The notes under the pieces are model-generated. The model saw only the letters and a list, made by a program, of their open reading frames with translations. It made no database searches and was not told the DNA's origin. This document shows, piece by piece, positions 1 through 9,480 of a stretch of DNA of 64,000 bases. How positions within the stretch are numbered: the first letter of the stretch is position 1; each line of letters starts with the position of its first letter. A program made the position numbers and the translations under genes. Source of the DNA: Paenibacillus gyeongsangnamensis (GTDB taxonomy: Bacteria; Bacillota; Bacilli; Paenibacillales; NBRC-103111); contig NZ_JAQAGZ010000014.1 in NCBI RefSeq assembly GCF_027533625.1, positions 1-64,000 on the forward strand, read 5' to 3'.

Positions 1-76
1 GCCGCTGGCAGGATAAGCTCTTCCAACATGCAGCCGAAAAAAACCATTCACCGCACAAGGGATACGTCTGTCCAAA

Positions 77-172
77 TTTAGGGGGAGAAATTGAATGGGT
101 ACTGCTAAAGGTTGTTCATCACAGCTACCAACCTTTCATTTCCAATTCTGGAGTTGCTTTTAGCCCCCTAAA
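77..172. repeat. Intergenic palindromic element
   Basis: The outer arms TTTAGGGGG (77-85) and CCCCCTAAA (164-172) are exact reverse complements. Further in, AAAGGTTG pairs with CAACCTTT, and an imperfect AGAAATTG/CAATTCT pair lies between. Together they could form a long imperfect hairpin of about 96 nt. No open reading frame with an SD site lies in 1-230. It may be a small non-autonomous repeat or the 3' structure of a gene outside the window. Just downstream, 180-193 is a separate perfect 14-bp palindrome. Confidence 0.55.
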
Positions 173-213
173 CTGCTGCTTTCAATATTGAAATGGTGCT
201 TTTTGAACAGGCT

Positions 214-282
214 CTTATAGCTTCGCATCAACCTTGATAAACGCGCTGGTGCTTGTAAGACAAGGACGGTGTAGCCGTTTAT
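214..282. repeat. Dispersed palindromic repeat, copy 1
   Basis: These 69 bases recur at 34851-34919 with three mismatches. The unit is palindromic: ATAAACG near the left pairs with CGTTTAT at the right end, and the centre forms a hairpin from CTTGT and ACAAG around a 3-nt loop. Flanking bases to about 291 extend the pairing. It lies downstream of the minus-strand tRNA-Arg. It codes for nothing recognisable and looks like a REP- or MITE-type intergenic repeat. Confidence 0.75.
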
Positions 283-301
283 CCTGGTTTGCTTTTGGAA
301 G

Positions 302-374
302 CGTCCCCGAGAGGACTCGAACCACTATCTGTCCTTTAGGAGAGGACTGCTCTATCCTGTTGAGCTACGGGGAC
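302..374 (-). tRNA. tRNA-Arg (anticodon CCU)
   Basis: The minus strand folds into a full cloverleaf. The acceptor stem is GTCCCCG/CGGGGAC, the T-arm reads GGTTCGAGTCC, and the anticodon stem GTCCT/AGGAC encloses the loop CTCCTAA. The anticodon is therefore CCU, reading the Arg codon AGG. CCA is not encoded directly after the discriminator base. It is transcribed in the same direction as the tRNA-Pro upstream of it but is separated from that gene by an intrinsic terminator. Confidence 0.93.
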
Positions 375-462
375 ACGATACCGAATAACTGCTATTATAG
401 CATACCGCTGCGTACGAAGAAAGATCAACCTTGTGGAAAAAAATTTTGCAGCATCTATGCAT

Positions 463-494
463 AAAAAGCCCTTCAATCCATCGGATTGAAGGGC
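463..494 (-). terminator. Intrinsic terminator of tRNA-Pro
   Basis: A perfect 12-bp stem (GCCCTTCAATCC with its complement, 468-494) closes a 3-nt loop and is followed on the minus strand by five Ts (467-463). It lies downstream of tRNA-Pro and upstream of tRNA-Arg, so the two tRNAs are probably separate transcripts. Confidence 0.9.
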
Positions 495-511
495 GGTTAC
501 ATTCGTCGGAA

Positions 512-588
512 TGGTCGAGACGACAGGATTTGAACCTGCGACCTCTTGGTCCCGAACCAAGCGCTCTACCAAGCTGAGCCACGTCTCG
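512..588 (-). tRNA. tRNA-Pro (anticodon CGG)
   Basis: The minus strand gives a complete cloverleaf with acceptor stem CGAGACG/CGTCTCG, a T-arm containing GGTTCAAATCC, and an anticodon loop TTCGGGA inside CTTGG/CCAAG. The anticodon is CGG, for the Pro codon CCG. The 3' CCA is encoded (512-514 on the + strand read TGG). A strong intrinsic terminator follows at 494-463. Confidence 0.94.
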
Positions 589-672
589 AATTTAAAATAC
601 GATACGGTTATTTTATCATAGATTTTGATTCTTTGTAAAGAGAATGAAGCGTCCCGTGCAGGCTCTTGCCTC

Positions 673-1302
<630 letters not shown>

Positions 1303-1376
1303 GGACTGGGAAAATGTGAATAACGAATGGCGAATATGTACATTAAGTAAAGTCCTGTTCATTTCTGTAAATCCGG

Positions 1377-1405
1377 TTGCTTAGGGAGCATTCCAAAGAT
1401 ATAAT
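1377..1405 (+). promoter_or_regulatory. Sigma-A promoter of the PilZ gene
   Basis: TTGCTT (1377-1382) and TATAAT (1400-1405) are separated by 17 bp. Initiation near 1412 would give an untranslated leader of about 240 nt before the PilZ gene at 1652, room enough for a riboswitch. Confidence 0.75.
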
Positions 1406-1469
1406 GGGGGTGAGTCTAGGACGTACTACCTACATATGACTAAAAAAATGGGCCATATGGACTTCATCC

Positions 1470-1620
1470 CGGTATGAATCAAGGCAAACCTGCCGTACGA
1501 CAGGAAAGCAAAGCCGAGGCTAAGGTTCCGTAAGGAGCTAAGGCAACCTGGACGCCGGACCACTGATGGTGAAGCGGTTGTGTCTCCTTTTCTGCCTGGT
1601 AGCCGGCCTATTTTTTGCAG
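1470..1620 (+). promoter_or_regulatory. Candidate c-di-GMP-I (GEMM-I-like) riboswitch leader
   Basis: The leader contains AAGGCAAACC (1481-1490), a short hairpin CCTG...CAGG, and then AAAGCAAAGCC (1504-1514). These match the two conserved halves around the first helix of the c-di-GMP-I aptamer. A second hairpin with a GTAA tetraloop follows near 1527-1540, then a T-rich stretch 1610-1616. The downstream gene encodes a canonical PilZ (c-di-GMP-binding) protein, which fits the ligand. Against it, the first hairpin lacks the usual GAAA loop and I cannot convincingly align the 3' half of the aptamer. It may be a divergent GEMM-I or another structured leader. Confidence 0.5.
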
Positions 1621-1651
1621 CCAAATATCTTTGCGAGAGGTGGGTTGACGA

Positions 1652-2359
1652 ATGACAGGACATGGCGCTTCCGCCAAAACGTATGAGATGTCCAATGAGA
1701 AATATAAAAGCAAGGGGGGCATTCTGCTCCATAGCCGTACGGTTGTCGAGAAGAGTAATTTTGTCTCCACCGGCGTGCTGACCTATGCGGAGGGAGATAT
1801 TATCGAAATCGAGATGACCGAATATAAGGCGTTCGAGCTGGGAGATTCGGTTAAGCTGACGGTGTATTCGCCGGGAGGCATTTATGTCTTCACATCTACC
1901 GTTGTCGCCAAGGACCATGGTTCGCTCATGATCATCAATCCGCCTCAAAATCAGAAAAGGTTCGCAGAGAAAAGGGAAAGCCCGAGGATTGAAGTGAACC
2001 AGAACGGCGCAATCGTGGCATTCACCCCTATCGGAGGGGAGAAGCGGGAGCTTCCGGAGAAGGTGGAGCTGGACCTGAGGAACATCTCGATCAGCGGCAT
2101 CGGATTTACCGTTCGAAGCGAAATGAGCTTCGGCAGCGAAGTAATCGTCGACGCCGAACTGGATTTGGGTTTCGTGCTGCCGGTCAAGGCGGAGATCGTC
2201 CGCTCGGAAGAAACCGAACAAGGCTTCTATTACGGAGCCCGGTATGTGGACCTGCCTTCGGACCGAGTGAATTCCCTGCGAGCTTTCGTACTGAAAAAGC
2301 AGGTGGAGACGCACTTCAGCCTGAAACGGATCGAACAGGGGAAACGTATATTTAAATAA
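1652..2359 (+). CDS. PilZ-domain c-di-GMP-binding protein (YpfA/MotI-like)
   Basis: The 235-residue protein has an N-terminal beta-rich YcgR-N-like half (about residues 45-100) and a C-terminal PilZ domain (about 105-215). The PilZ ligand motifs are intact: RESPR (RxxxR) and NISISG (D/NxSxxG). Proteins of this layout, such as B. subtilis YpfA (MotI/DgrA), bind c-di-GMP and brake the flagellar motor. The ATG at 1652 follows GAGAGGTGG with about 9 nt spacing; an internal ATG (MSNEKYK) is possible. A sigma-A promoter and a long structured leader resembling a c-di-GMP-I riboswitch precede it, so both gene and product may sense the same messenger. The flagellar-brake role is inferred from the family. 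Confidence 0.82.
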   Translation: MTGHGASAKTYEMSNEKYKSKGGILLHSRTVVEKSNFVSTGVLTYAEGDIIEIEMTEYKAFELGDSVKLTVYSPGGIYVFTSTVVAKDHGSLMIINPPQNQKRFAEKRESPRIEVNQNGAIVAFTPIGGEKRELPEKVELDLRNISISGIGFTVRSEMSFGSEVIVDAELDLGFVLPVKAEIVRSEETEQGFYYGARYVDLPSDRVNSLRAFVLKKQVETHFSLKRIEQGKRIFK

Positions 2360-2435
2360 CGCCTTGCGACGGTTGCCTTGTCAGGGGGCTGTCCTGCTGC
2401 ATATGCTGAACCAAAAGCAGCTAGGAGGTGCAGCC

Positions 2436-3152
2436 GTGCCTTTTGTCATGAAATATACGATCGTTCCCCGCTACTTGCCGGCCCCGAGCCTAAGAAGGCC
2501 GAATCTTCCCCTGGATCCTTGCCGGTTCATGGTTGCGCACGACACCGGGAATCCCGGATCAACCGCGTCCGCCAACGTGAGCTATTATACGAGCACCGCT
2601 AACGACATGTCCTCTTCCGCCCATCTGTTCGTGGATGACAAGGAAATCCTTGAATGCATACCGTTCCTGACCGGACCGCCGGAGAAGGCCTACCATGTCG
2701 TCTACAACGTGACTACGGACAACGAACGATACGGAGCGGATGCCAACGACGCGGCCGGCGCGGTGGAGCTCTGTTACGGCGGAGGCATCAATTTGAACGA
2801 AGCTTACAGCCGCTACGTATGGGTCATGGCTTATGCCTGCTATACGTACGGGCTCCATCCGCTGACGGACATTGCCGGACATTATATGCTGGATCCGGCG
2901 CGCCGGACCGACCCGCTGGAGCCGCTGCGGCAGCTTGGGAAAAGCTTCGACGACTTTCTGCAGGACGTTGCAAAGGAGCTTCGGGACAGCACGCTCCCCG
3001 AGAATACGAATGAGCTTACGGCAGAGGATGCGAACAAAATGATCGCGTTTTTATCCGCCGCATATTATGCGACGAAGGATCCTGCCGCCCGGGCCGAATT
3101 TCACCGGCTGGCCAATGAATTGAGGCGTATTTCGGGACAGCCTGCGGAATAA
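2436..3152 (+). CDS. N-acetylmuramoyl-L-alanine amidase (Amidase_2)
   Basis: This 238-residue protein belongs to the zinc-dependent Amidase_2/PGRP family, which cleaves the amide bond between MurNAc and the stem peptide. Visible family features are VAHDTGN (first zinc His), SSSAHLFVDD, a GIN-type middle strand, and GHYMLDPARRTDP (second His and the terminal Asp ligand). No signal peptide or wall-binding repeats are present, so it resembles the phage-type cytoplasmic amidases (CwlA/XlyA-like). The GTG at 2436 is chosen because AGGAGGTG (2423-2430) is ideally spaced; the frame is open back to 2364 but without an SD. It follows the PilZ gene by 76 bp and ends before a terminator, so the two may be co-transcribed. 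Its physiological role is not evident. Confidence 0.82.
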   Translation: MPFVMKYTIVPRYLPAPSLRRPNLPLDPCRFMVAHDTGNPGSTASANVSYYTSTANDMSSSAHLFVDDKEILECIPFLTGPPEKAYHVVYNVTTDNERYGADANDAAGAVELCYGGGINLNEAYSRYVWVMAYACYTYGLHPLTDIAGHYMLDPARRTDPLEPLRQLGKSFDDFLQDVAKELRDSTLPENTNELTAEDANKMIAFLSAAYYATKDPAARAEFHRLANELRRISGQPAE

Positions 3153-3177
3153 TGGACGAACCCTAGAATAGAAGATT

Positions 3178-3213
3178 GGCCGGCTTTCCCGCTGCGGGAG
3201 GGGCGGTTTTTTT
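3178..3213 (+). terminator. Terminator after amidase gene
   Basis: A GC-rich imperfect hairpin (CCGGCTTTCCCGC with GGGAGGGGCGG) is followed by seven Ts (3207-3213), 25 nt after the amidase stop codon. Confidence 0.75.
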
Positions 3214-3269
3214 GTACGTGGGCAGCCGTCGGCGGCTTCCGGCTAAATGCTGGTAAGCGCCTGAAATAC

Positions 3270-3299
3270 GTGACATGGGGACGGACCATATGGTATAAT
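3270..3299 (+). promoter_or_regulatory. Sigma-A promoter of ychF
   Basis: GTGACA (3270-3275) and TATAAT (3294-3299) are spaced 18 bp, and the -10 is extended (TGG directly before TATAAT). It lies 49 bp upstream of the ychF start. Confidence 0.75.
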
Positions 3300-3347
3300 C
3301 TAAAGTTAGGATTTACCTAGATGAACATTAAGGAGTTGTCCTTGGTC

Positions 3348-4448
<1,101 letters not shown>

Positions 4449-4566
4449 CGACTGCGGCATCGGCTAGGCCTTGCCCGAACAGCATGCTAGCCGTTGGGAC
4501 GGAAGGTGGTTCTTAGTACGATATTGGGTTGAATTACGAATACGTGAAAGAAGGAAGGGAACGACC

Positions 4567-5652
4567 ATGTTAGACCGTTTGCAGGCATTGGCGGACCGGT
4601 ACGAGAAGCTCAGCGAGCTGCTGTGCGATCCGGACGTGACTAGCGATACGAAGAAGCTCCGCGAGTTTTCCAAGGAGCAGTCCGATCTGCAGGAAACGTA
4701 TGACGCTTATATGGAGTATAAGAGCGTGACGGAGCAGCACGATGCCGCGCGCGCCATGCAGAATGAGAAGCTCGACGACGAAATGAAGGAGCTCGTCAAG
4801 ATGGAGCTCGAGGAACTGACCGAACGCAAATCGGAGCTGGAGGAGCGCATCAAGGTATTGATGATGCCGAAGGATCCGAACGACGATAAGAACGTGATCG
4901 TGGAAATCCGCGGCGCGGCCGGCGGGGATGAAGCGGCCCTGTTCGCAGCGGACTTGTACCGCATGTACACGAAGTTCGCGGAAACGCAGGGCTGGCGCGT
5001 AGAGGTGCTCGATTCGAGCACGAACGACCTGGGCGGCTTCAAGGAGATCATCTTTATGATCAACGGTAAGGGCGCCTACAGCAAAATGAAGTTCGAGAGC
5101 GGCGCACACCGCGTTCAGCGCATTCCGACGACGGAATCCGGCGGCCGGATTCATACGTCGACTTCGACCGTCGGCGTCATGCCGGAGATGGAGGAGTTCG
5201 ACGTGGAGATCCACGACTCGGACATCCGCGTGGATACGTTCTGCTCCAGCGGCGCGGGCGGACAGTCCGTCAACACGACCAAATCGGCCGTGCGTGTAAC
5301 GCACGTACCGACGGGCATCGTGGCGACATGTCAGGACGGCAAGTCGCAGAACAGCAACAAAGAGAAGGCGCTGCAGGTGCTGCGGGCGCGCATCTTTGAG
5401 AAGATGCAGCAGGAAGAGATGGAGAAGTACGGCGCGGAACGTAAAAGCAAGGTCGGCACGGGCGACCGCTCCGAGCGGATCCGGACGTACAATTTCCCGC
5501 AAAGCCGGGTGACCGATCACCGCATCGGCATGACGCTGCACCGTCTCGATGCCGTGCTGAACGGCGACATGGGGGAAATTGTTTCGGCGCTCACCATTGC
5601 CTCGCAGACCGATCAGATGGAAAAAGGAGAATACGCCGCCCATGTCGATTAA
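4567..5652 (+). CDS. prfA: Peptide chain release factor 1 (RF1)
   Basis: RF1 recognises UAA and UAG stop codons and triggers peptide release. The 361-residue protein has the catalytic GGQ motif at residues 231-233 (GAGGQSVN). The codon-recognition tripeptide region reads [11 protein letters not shown], fitting the PxT motif of RF1 rather than the SPF of RF2. The ATG at 4567 follows GAAGGAAGGG; although the frame is open to 4471, the family N-terminus begins here ([13 protein letters not shown]). The stop overlaps the start of prmC by 11 nt. PrmC methylates the GGQ glutamine, so the pair is a functional operon. Confidence 0.97.
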   Translation: MLDRLQALADRYEKLSELLCDPDVTSDTKKLREFSKEQSDLQETYDAYMEYKSVTEQHDAARAMQNEKLDDEMKELVKMELEELTERKSELEERIKVLMMPKDPNDDKNVIVEIRGAAGGDEAALFAADLYRMYTKFAETQGWRVEVLDSSTNDLGGFKEIIFMINGKGAYSKMKFESGAHRVQRIPTTESGGRIHTSTSTVGVMPEMEEFDVEIHDSDIRVDTFCSSGAGGQSVNTTKSAVRVTHVPTGIVATCQDGKSQNSNKEKALQVLRARIFEKMQQEEMEKYGAERKSKVGTGDRSERIRTYNFPQSRVTDHRIGMTLHRLDAVLNGDMGEIVSALTIASQTDQMEKGEYAAHVD

Positions 5653-6649
5653 TCGTCCGGCGACCCTTCGTGAAGCCTATGTTGAGGCTTCTTCTTTTTT
5701 ACGGCGGAGCGGGGTGCTGGAGCCGGAATCGAACGCGCGGCTCTTGCTGGAGCATCTGCTCGGCGAGAGCCGCACCGGGCTCTTCCTACGCTGGCCGGAG
5801 CCGTTCCCGCGGGAGCGGGAGGCGGACTGGCAGCGGCTGCTCTCGCGCAAGGCGAGCGGCGAGCCGGTGCAGTATATCATCGGGGAGCAGGAGTTCTACG
5901 GGCTCCCCTTCACGGTGACGCCGGCGGTGCTCATCCCGCGGCCGGAGACGGAGCTGCTGGTCGAGCAGGTGGTGCGGCTCGGACGGCAGTTGTGGGGGGA
6001 CGGCACCGTACCGGCGGGAGAGGGCGGAGGGCTGAGCGGGAACCGCGGAAGGACGGCTGCCGCTGCGGAGCCGGATAGCGCGTGCGGTGCAGGGCAAGCG
6101 GGCGTCGCGGGATTCGGAAGCGGCGGACCGCGCATCGCCGACGTCGGTACGGGAAGCGGGGCGATTGCGGTGAGCCTCGCCGTGCAGTGCCCGGGCTGGC
6201 GAGTGACGGCTTCCGACATCTCGCTGGAGGCCCTGGAGGTGGCGCGGGGGAACAGCCTGCGCCACGGGGTGGCGGAGCGGGTCGCCTTCGTGGAAGGGGA
6301 CCTGCTCCGCCCTTGGATCGAGCGCGGTGAGCCGCTCGATGCGGTTGTATCCAACCCTCCGTACATCCCGGAGGGGGAGGAGCCGTCGCTGCAGCCGGAG
6401 GTGAGGCTGTATGAACCGCATACGGCGCTGTTCGGCGGCGCGGACGGGCTGGAGCCTTACCGGCGGCTGACGGCACAGCTGGGCGAGCTGGCGAAGCTGC
6501 CGCAGCTGGTGGCCTTCGAGGTCGGCCAAGGGCAGGCGCCAGCGGTCCGAAGCCTGCTGGAGCAGACCGCGAAGTGGGATGAAATGCTCGTCGTCTCCGA
6601 TCTTGCAGGAATCGAACGGCATGTGATCGCCTATCGGAAAAAATCATAG
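5642..6649 (+). CDS. prmC: Release factor glutamine methyltransferase PrmC
   Basis: PrmC (HemK) N5-methylates the glutamine of the GGQ motif in RF1 and RF2. The 335-residue protein has the helical N-terminal release-factor-binding domain, the SAM-binding motif [14 protein letters not shown] and the catalytic NPPY ([12 protein letters not shown]). The start at 5642 overlaps prfA by 11 nt with AAAGGAGAA upstream. It is longer than the usual ~285 residues because of a Gly/Ala-rich segment (about residues 120-160, encoded by roughly 5990-6120) between the PRPETE strand and the SAM motif. That segment looks like a low-complexity linker and should not affect the catalytic core. The gene is very GC-rich. 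Confidence 0.95.
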   Translation: MSINRPATLREAYVEASSFLRRSGVLEPESNARLLLEHLLGESRTGLFLRWPEPFPREREADWQRLLSRKASGEPVQYIIGEQEFYGLPFTVTPAVLIPRPETELLVEQVVRLGRQLWGDGTVPAGEGGGLSGNRGRTAAAAEPDSACGAGQAGVAGFGSGGPRIADVGTGSGAIAVSLAVQCPGWRVTASDISLEALEVARGNSLRHGVAERVAFVEGDLLRPWIERGEPLDAVVSNPPYIPEGEEPSLQPEVRLYEPHTALFGGADGLEPYRRLTAQLGELAKLPQLVAFEVGQGQAPAVRSLLEQTAKWDEMLVVSDLAGIERHVIAYRKKS

Positions 6650-6657
6650 AAGACCAG

Positions 6658-6687
6658 GTTTAGACTCTCGCAAACCGGAGCATACTC
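6658..6687 (+). promoter_or_regulatory. Candidate sigma-F promoter of spoIIR
   Basis: GTTTA (6658-6662) resembles the sigma-F -35 (GYWTA). About 15 bp later GGAGCATACT resembles the degenerate -10 (GGNRANANTW). spoIIR is a classic early forespore sigma-F gene. The spacer contains CTCGCAAACC, the same ten bases found in the spoIIQ promoter spacer. Confidence 0.5.
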
Positions 6688-6725
6688 TTTACTAGAGTGC
6701 AAGATTGCGAGAGGGGTTGCTCGAG

Positions 6726-7535
6726 ATGGTCAAACGGTTTGCGTGGAGACGTTATGCGTATGTGGGGTTTGCCGTGCTGATCCTGCTTGTCTGCTGGGAA
6801 TCGAACCGCACCAATGAGCTGCTGTATGCGGCCGCCGCGGAAGCGAACGTGAACGGTCCGGCCATCCCGCAGGACGCGATCCGCATGCGCATTCTGGCCA
6901 ACTCCGACGCTCCGATGGACCAATGGATCAAACGCGAGGTTCGCGATGCGATCATGGAAGAAATGAAGACCTGGGTCGCCGATCCGCAAGGGATCGAAGC
7001 GGCGCGGGATGCGATAACGGCACATCTCCCCGAGATCGAAGCGGTCGTCAGCCGAACGCTGAAGATGAACAGGTTCGAATATGGATATAAGGTAGAGCTG
7101 GGCGACGTTCCGTTTCCCGACAAAATGTACGGCAACCGGCTGTACCCGGCGGGCAAATACGAGGCGCTGCGCGTGTCGCTCGGCAAGGCGGAAGGGCAGA
7201 ACTGGTGGTGCGTGCTGTTCCCTCCCCTCTGCTTCGTCGATTCCGGGCTGATCGCCAAGAAGAAGACGACGGCGACCGCTTATGCCGAGCCTGCACCAGC
7301 GAAGGCGGCTTCTGAGGCCAAAAACGACAAGGCGGCCAAGAGCGGAAAAGCGGCGGCTTCGGACAAGCCGGCCGCAGAGCAAGGGAAATCGGCGGGCGCT
7401 GCTCAAGCTCATGGGAAATCCGCCGCCGCGCAAGACAAATCGGCTTCTCTGGCAGCCGAAGAGAAGAAGACGGGCGCACCGCAGCCGGAAATTCATTTCT
7501 TCCTGTGGGATTTGCTCAAATCGATCTTCGCATAG
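6726..7535 (+). CDS. spoIIR: Stage II sporulation protein R
   Basis: SpoIIR is the forespore-secreted signal that activates the SpoIIGA protease, which then processes pro-sigma-E in the mother cell. The 269-residue protein has an N-terminal membrane or signal segment (about residues 7-22) and the conserved core: IRMRILANSD, a KREVRDAIMEEM helix, and a C-terminal part with PAGKYEALRVSLG and NWWCVLFPPLCFVD. It is longer than the B. subtilis protein (224) because an Ala/Lys-rich low-complexity tail (about residues 180-250) precedes the C-terminus. The ATG at 6726 follows GAGAGGGG at good spacing; a TTG at 6705 is also in frame. A sigma-F-like promoter and an inverted repeat lie immediately upstream. 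Confidence 0.92.
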   Translation: MVKRFAWRRYAYVGFAVLILLVCWESNRTNELLYAAAAEANVNGPAIPQDAIRMRILANSDAPMDQWIKREVRDAIMEEMKTWVADPQGIEAARDAITAHLPEIEAVVSRTLKMNRFEYGYKVELGDVPFPDKMYGNRLYPAGKYEALRVSLGKAEGQNWWCVLFPPLCFVDSGLIAKKKTTATAYAEPAPAKAASEAKNDKAAKSGKAAASDKPAAEQGKSAGAAQAHGKSAAAQDKSASLAAEEKKTGAPQPEIHFFLWDLLKSIFA

Positions 7536-7573
7536 CAAGCAATCAATTGACAATGATAGAAGGACGGAGTCCC

Positions 7574-8671
7574 ATGACAAAGCTATGGCATGTTAATGCG
7601 GAGCAGCCTCAGCCGGAATCGCTTCAAGAGGCGGCGGCGCTGCTCGCCGCAGGCAAGACGGTAGCCTTTCCAACGGAAACCGTATACGGACTGGGGGCGG
7701 ATGCCCGGAATACGGAGGCGGTCCGGAGCATCTTCGAAGCCAAAGGCCGGCCGTCCGACAATCCGCTGATCGTCCATATCGCAGACCGGTCTCAGCTGGA
7801 GGTGCTCGCCGCTCCTCCGGCCGAGGCCGTTTCGCGCTTGCTGGACGCGTTCTGGCCGGGACCGCTCACCATGGTGCTGCCGGTACGGCCCGGCGTCTTG
7901 TCCCCGCTGGTTACCGCGGGGCTATCCACAGTCGGGCTTCGCATGCCGGACCACCCTGTGGCGCTGCAGCTGATCGCCGCTGCAGGCTGCCCGGTCGCGG
8001 CTCCGAGCGCCAACCGCTCGGGGCGCCCGAGCCCCACACTGGTTTCACACGTACAGGAGGACCTTGAGGGCCGCATCGCCGGCATCGTCGACGGGGGACC
8101 GACCGGAGTCGGCCTGGAATCGACGGTGGTGGAGTACGTCGAAACGGTTGCGTCAGGCTCAGCCTCAGCTTCAGGCGCCATCCAGGGTGTGCTCCACATC
8201 CTTCGGCCCGGGGGCATCACGGCGGCGCAGCTTCGCGCGGCGCTGCCGGACGTGCCGGTGCTCGGCGCCGCCGAGGCCGAGTCCGAAGCCGCCGAGGCGC
8301 CGCGCGCACCCGGCATGAAGTACGCGCACTACGCTCCGCGCGGCGCGATGGTGCTCGTTCAGGGCGACGCCCCTGAACGGGTGCTCGCTCGCATCCAGCG
8401 CGAGCTTGATCAAGCCCGCTCGCGCGGGGAGCGCACCGGCGTCCTCACCTACGGCGAGCACGCCGCCGCCTACCGCGCGGACCGCGTCGTCGCCTGCGGC
8501 CGGCTGAGCGACCTGGAATCGGTCGCCCAGGGCCTCTACGCGGCGCTCCGCGAGTTCGATGAAGCCGGCATCGGCTTCATCGCGGCCGAGGCTTGCCCCG
8601 AGGACGGACTCGGGGCCGCCATCATGAACCGGCTGCGCAAAGCCGCCGGCGGCAACATCCTCGAAGCCTAG
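7574..8671 (+). CDS. ywlC: L-threonylcarbamoyladenylate synthase (Sua5/YwlC)
   Basis: This enzyme makes threonylcarbamoyl-AMP from threonine, bicarbonate and ATP, the first step of t6A37 tRNA modification. The 365-residue protein has the YrdC domain (about residues 15-200) with VAFPTETVYGLGADA, KGRPSDNPLIVHI and APSANRSGRPSPT. A C-terminal Sua5 domain (about 235-365) begins near APGMKYAHYAPRGA, so it is the two-domain form. The ATG at 7574 follows GAAGGACGGAG. A low-complexity Ala/Ser stretch around residue 200 lies at the linker. It sits 38 bp after spoIIR, an arrangement also seen in Bacillus (spoIIR-ywlC-ywlD-ywlE). Confidence 0.95.
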   Translation: MTKLWHVNAEQPQPESLQEAAALLAAGKTVAFPTETVYGLGADARNTEAVRSIFEAKGRPSDNPLIVHIADRSQLEVLAAPPAEAVSRLLDAFWPGPLTMVLPVRPGVLSPLVTAGLSTVGLRMPDHPVALQLIAAAGCPVAAPSANRSGRPSPTLVSHVQEDLEGRIAGIVDGGPTGVGLESTVVEYVETVASGSASASGAIQGVLHILRPGGITAAQLRAALPDVPVLGAAEAESEAAEAPRAPGMKYAHYAPRGAMVLVQGDAPERVLARIQRELDQARSRGERTGVLTYGEHAAAYRADRVVACGRLSDLESVAQGLYAALREFDEAGIGFIAAEACPEDGLGAAIMNRLRKAAGGNILEA

Positions 8672-8763
8672 CCCGTATCATGGCCCTCCGGCCAAGCCCG
8701 TAGCATGTTTCCCGCCTTGTCCGCATATGTTGGTTAGGAACAGGACAGGGAGGTTGAGGACGC

Positions 8764-9327
8764 GTGGATTTCTTGTCGCCGCTCATATGGGGGCAGCTGT
8801 TGACCATTTGGATTATGGCGGTGGCTCTCGGTCTGGATGCGCTGTCGCTCGGGCTAGGAATCGGGATGAGGGGCGTCCGGAAACGAACCATATTGAAAAT
8901 CGGAAGCATCACCGCCCTGTTTCACATCTTGATGCCGCTGGCCGGGATGACGATGGGCGGCTATCTCAGCGCTATCCTTGGCCATATCGCAACCATTTGC
9001 GGCGGTGTGCTGCTGGCGCTGCTCGGGGCTCACATGGTATATGCTTCGTTCCGGGCGGGAGAGGAGAGGCCGATCAATTATTCCTCCTTGTGGGGGATCA
9101 TATTGTTTTCCTTCAGCGTAAGCGTCGATTCCTTCTCGGTCGGCGTATCTCTCGGGATGTTCGCCGGCGACCGTACGCTCACGGTGCTGATGTTCGGCGC
9201 GATGGGCGGCGTGATGTCCATCGCCGGCCTGCTGCTGGGAAGAAGGGTGGGCCGCTGGGTAGGAGATTACGGAGAGGCGATGGGCGGCGTCATTCTGCTC
9301 GCCTTCGGGTTGATGTTCATTCTGTAG
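8764..9327 (+). CDS. mntP: Manganese efflux pump MntP
   Basis: MntP exports Mn2+ across the cytoplasmic membrane. The 187-residue protein has about six hydrophobic segments. Each half carries an acidic membrane motif typical of the family: ALGLDALSLGLGIG in the first and SVSVDSFSVGVSLG in the second, whose Asp residues are needed for transport. A GTG start at 8764 follows GGGAGGTTGAGG. It corresponds to ywlD of B. subtilis, between ywlC and ywlE. In many bacteria mntP is controlled by MntR or the yybP-ykoY Mn2+ riboswitch; I see no such element in the 92 bp upstream. Confidence 0.92.
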   Translation: MDFLSPLIWGQLLTIWIMAVALGLDALSLGLGIGMRGVRKRTILKIGSITALFHILMPLAGMTMGGYLSAILGHIATICGGVLLALLGAHMVYASFRAGEERPINYSSLWGIILFSFSVSVDSFSVGVSLGMFAGDRTLTVLMFGAMGGVMSIAGLLLGRRVGRWVGDYGEAMGGVILLAFGLMFIL

Positions 9328-9480
9328 CCCCGAACTTGTGCCGGCAGCAACCGGGGCCCGCCTCTCCATATTTCTCCGAAAATGAGGTACAATAAGAGGC
9401 AGCAGCTCCTTTTGCATTCAGGGGTACGCACCGCTGACAGCGGGCTTTTCTTAATCCTGGCAGAAAGGCAGGGATTCCCG

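Noticed and set aside
234-464. Small open frames across the tRNA genes
   Set aside because: They overlap tRNA-Arg and tRNA-Pro on either strand and have no SD or homology.
2364-2435. N-terminal extension of the amidase
   Set aside because: No SD for the upstream start; AGGAGGTG is placed for the GTG at 2436.
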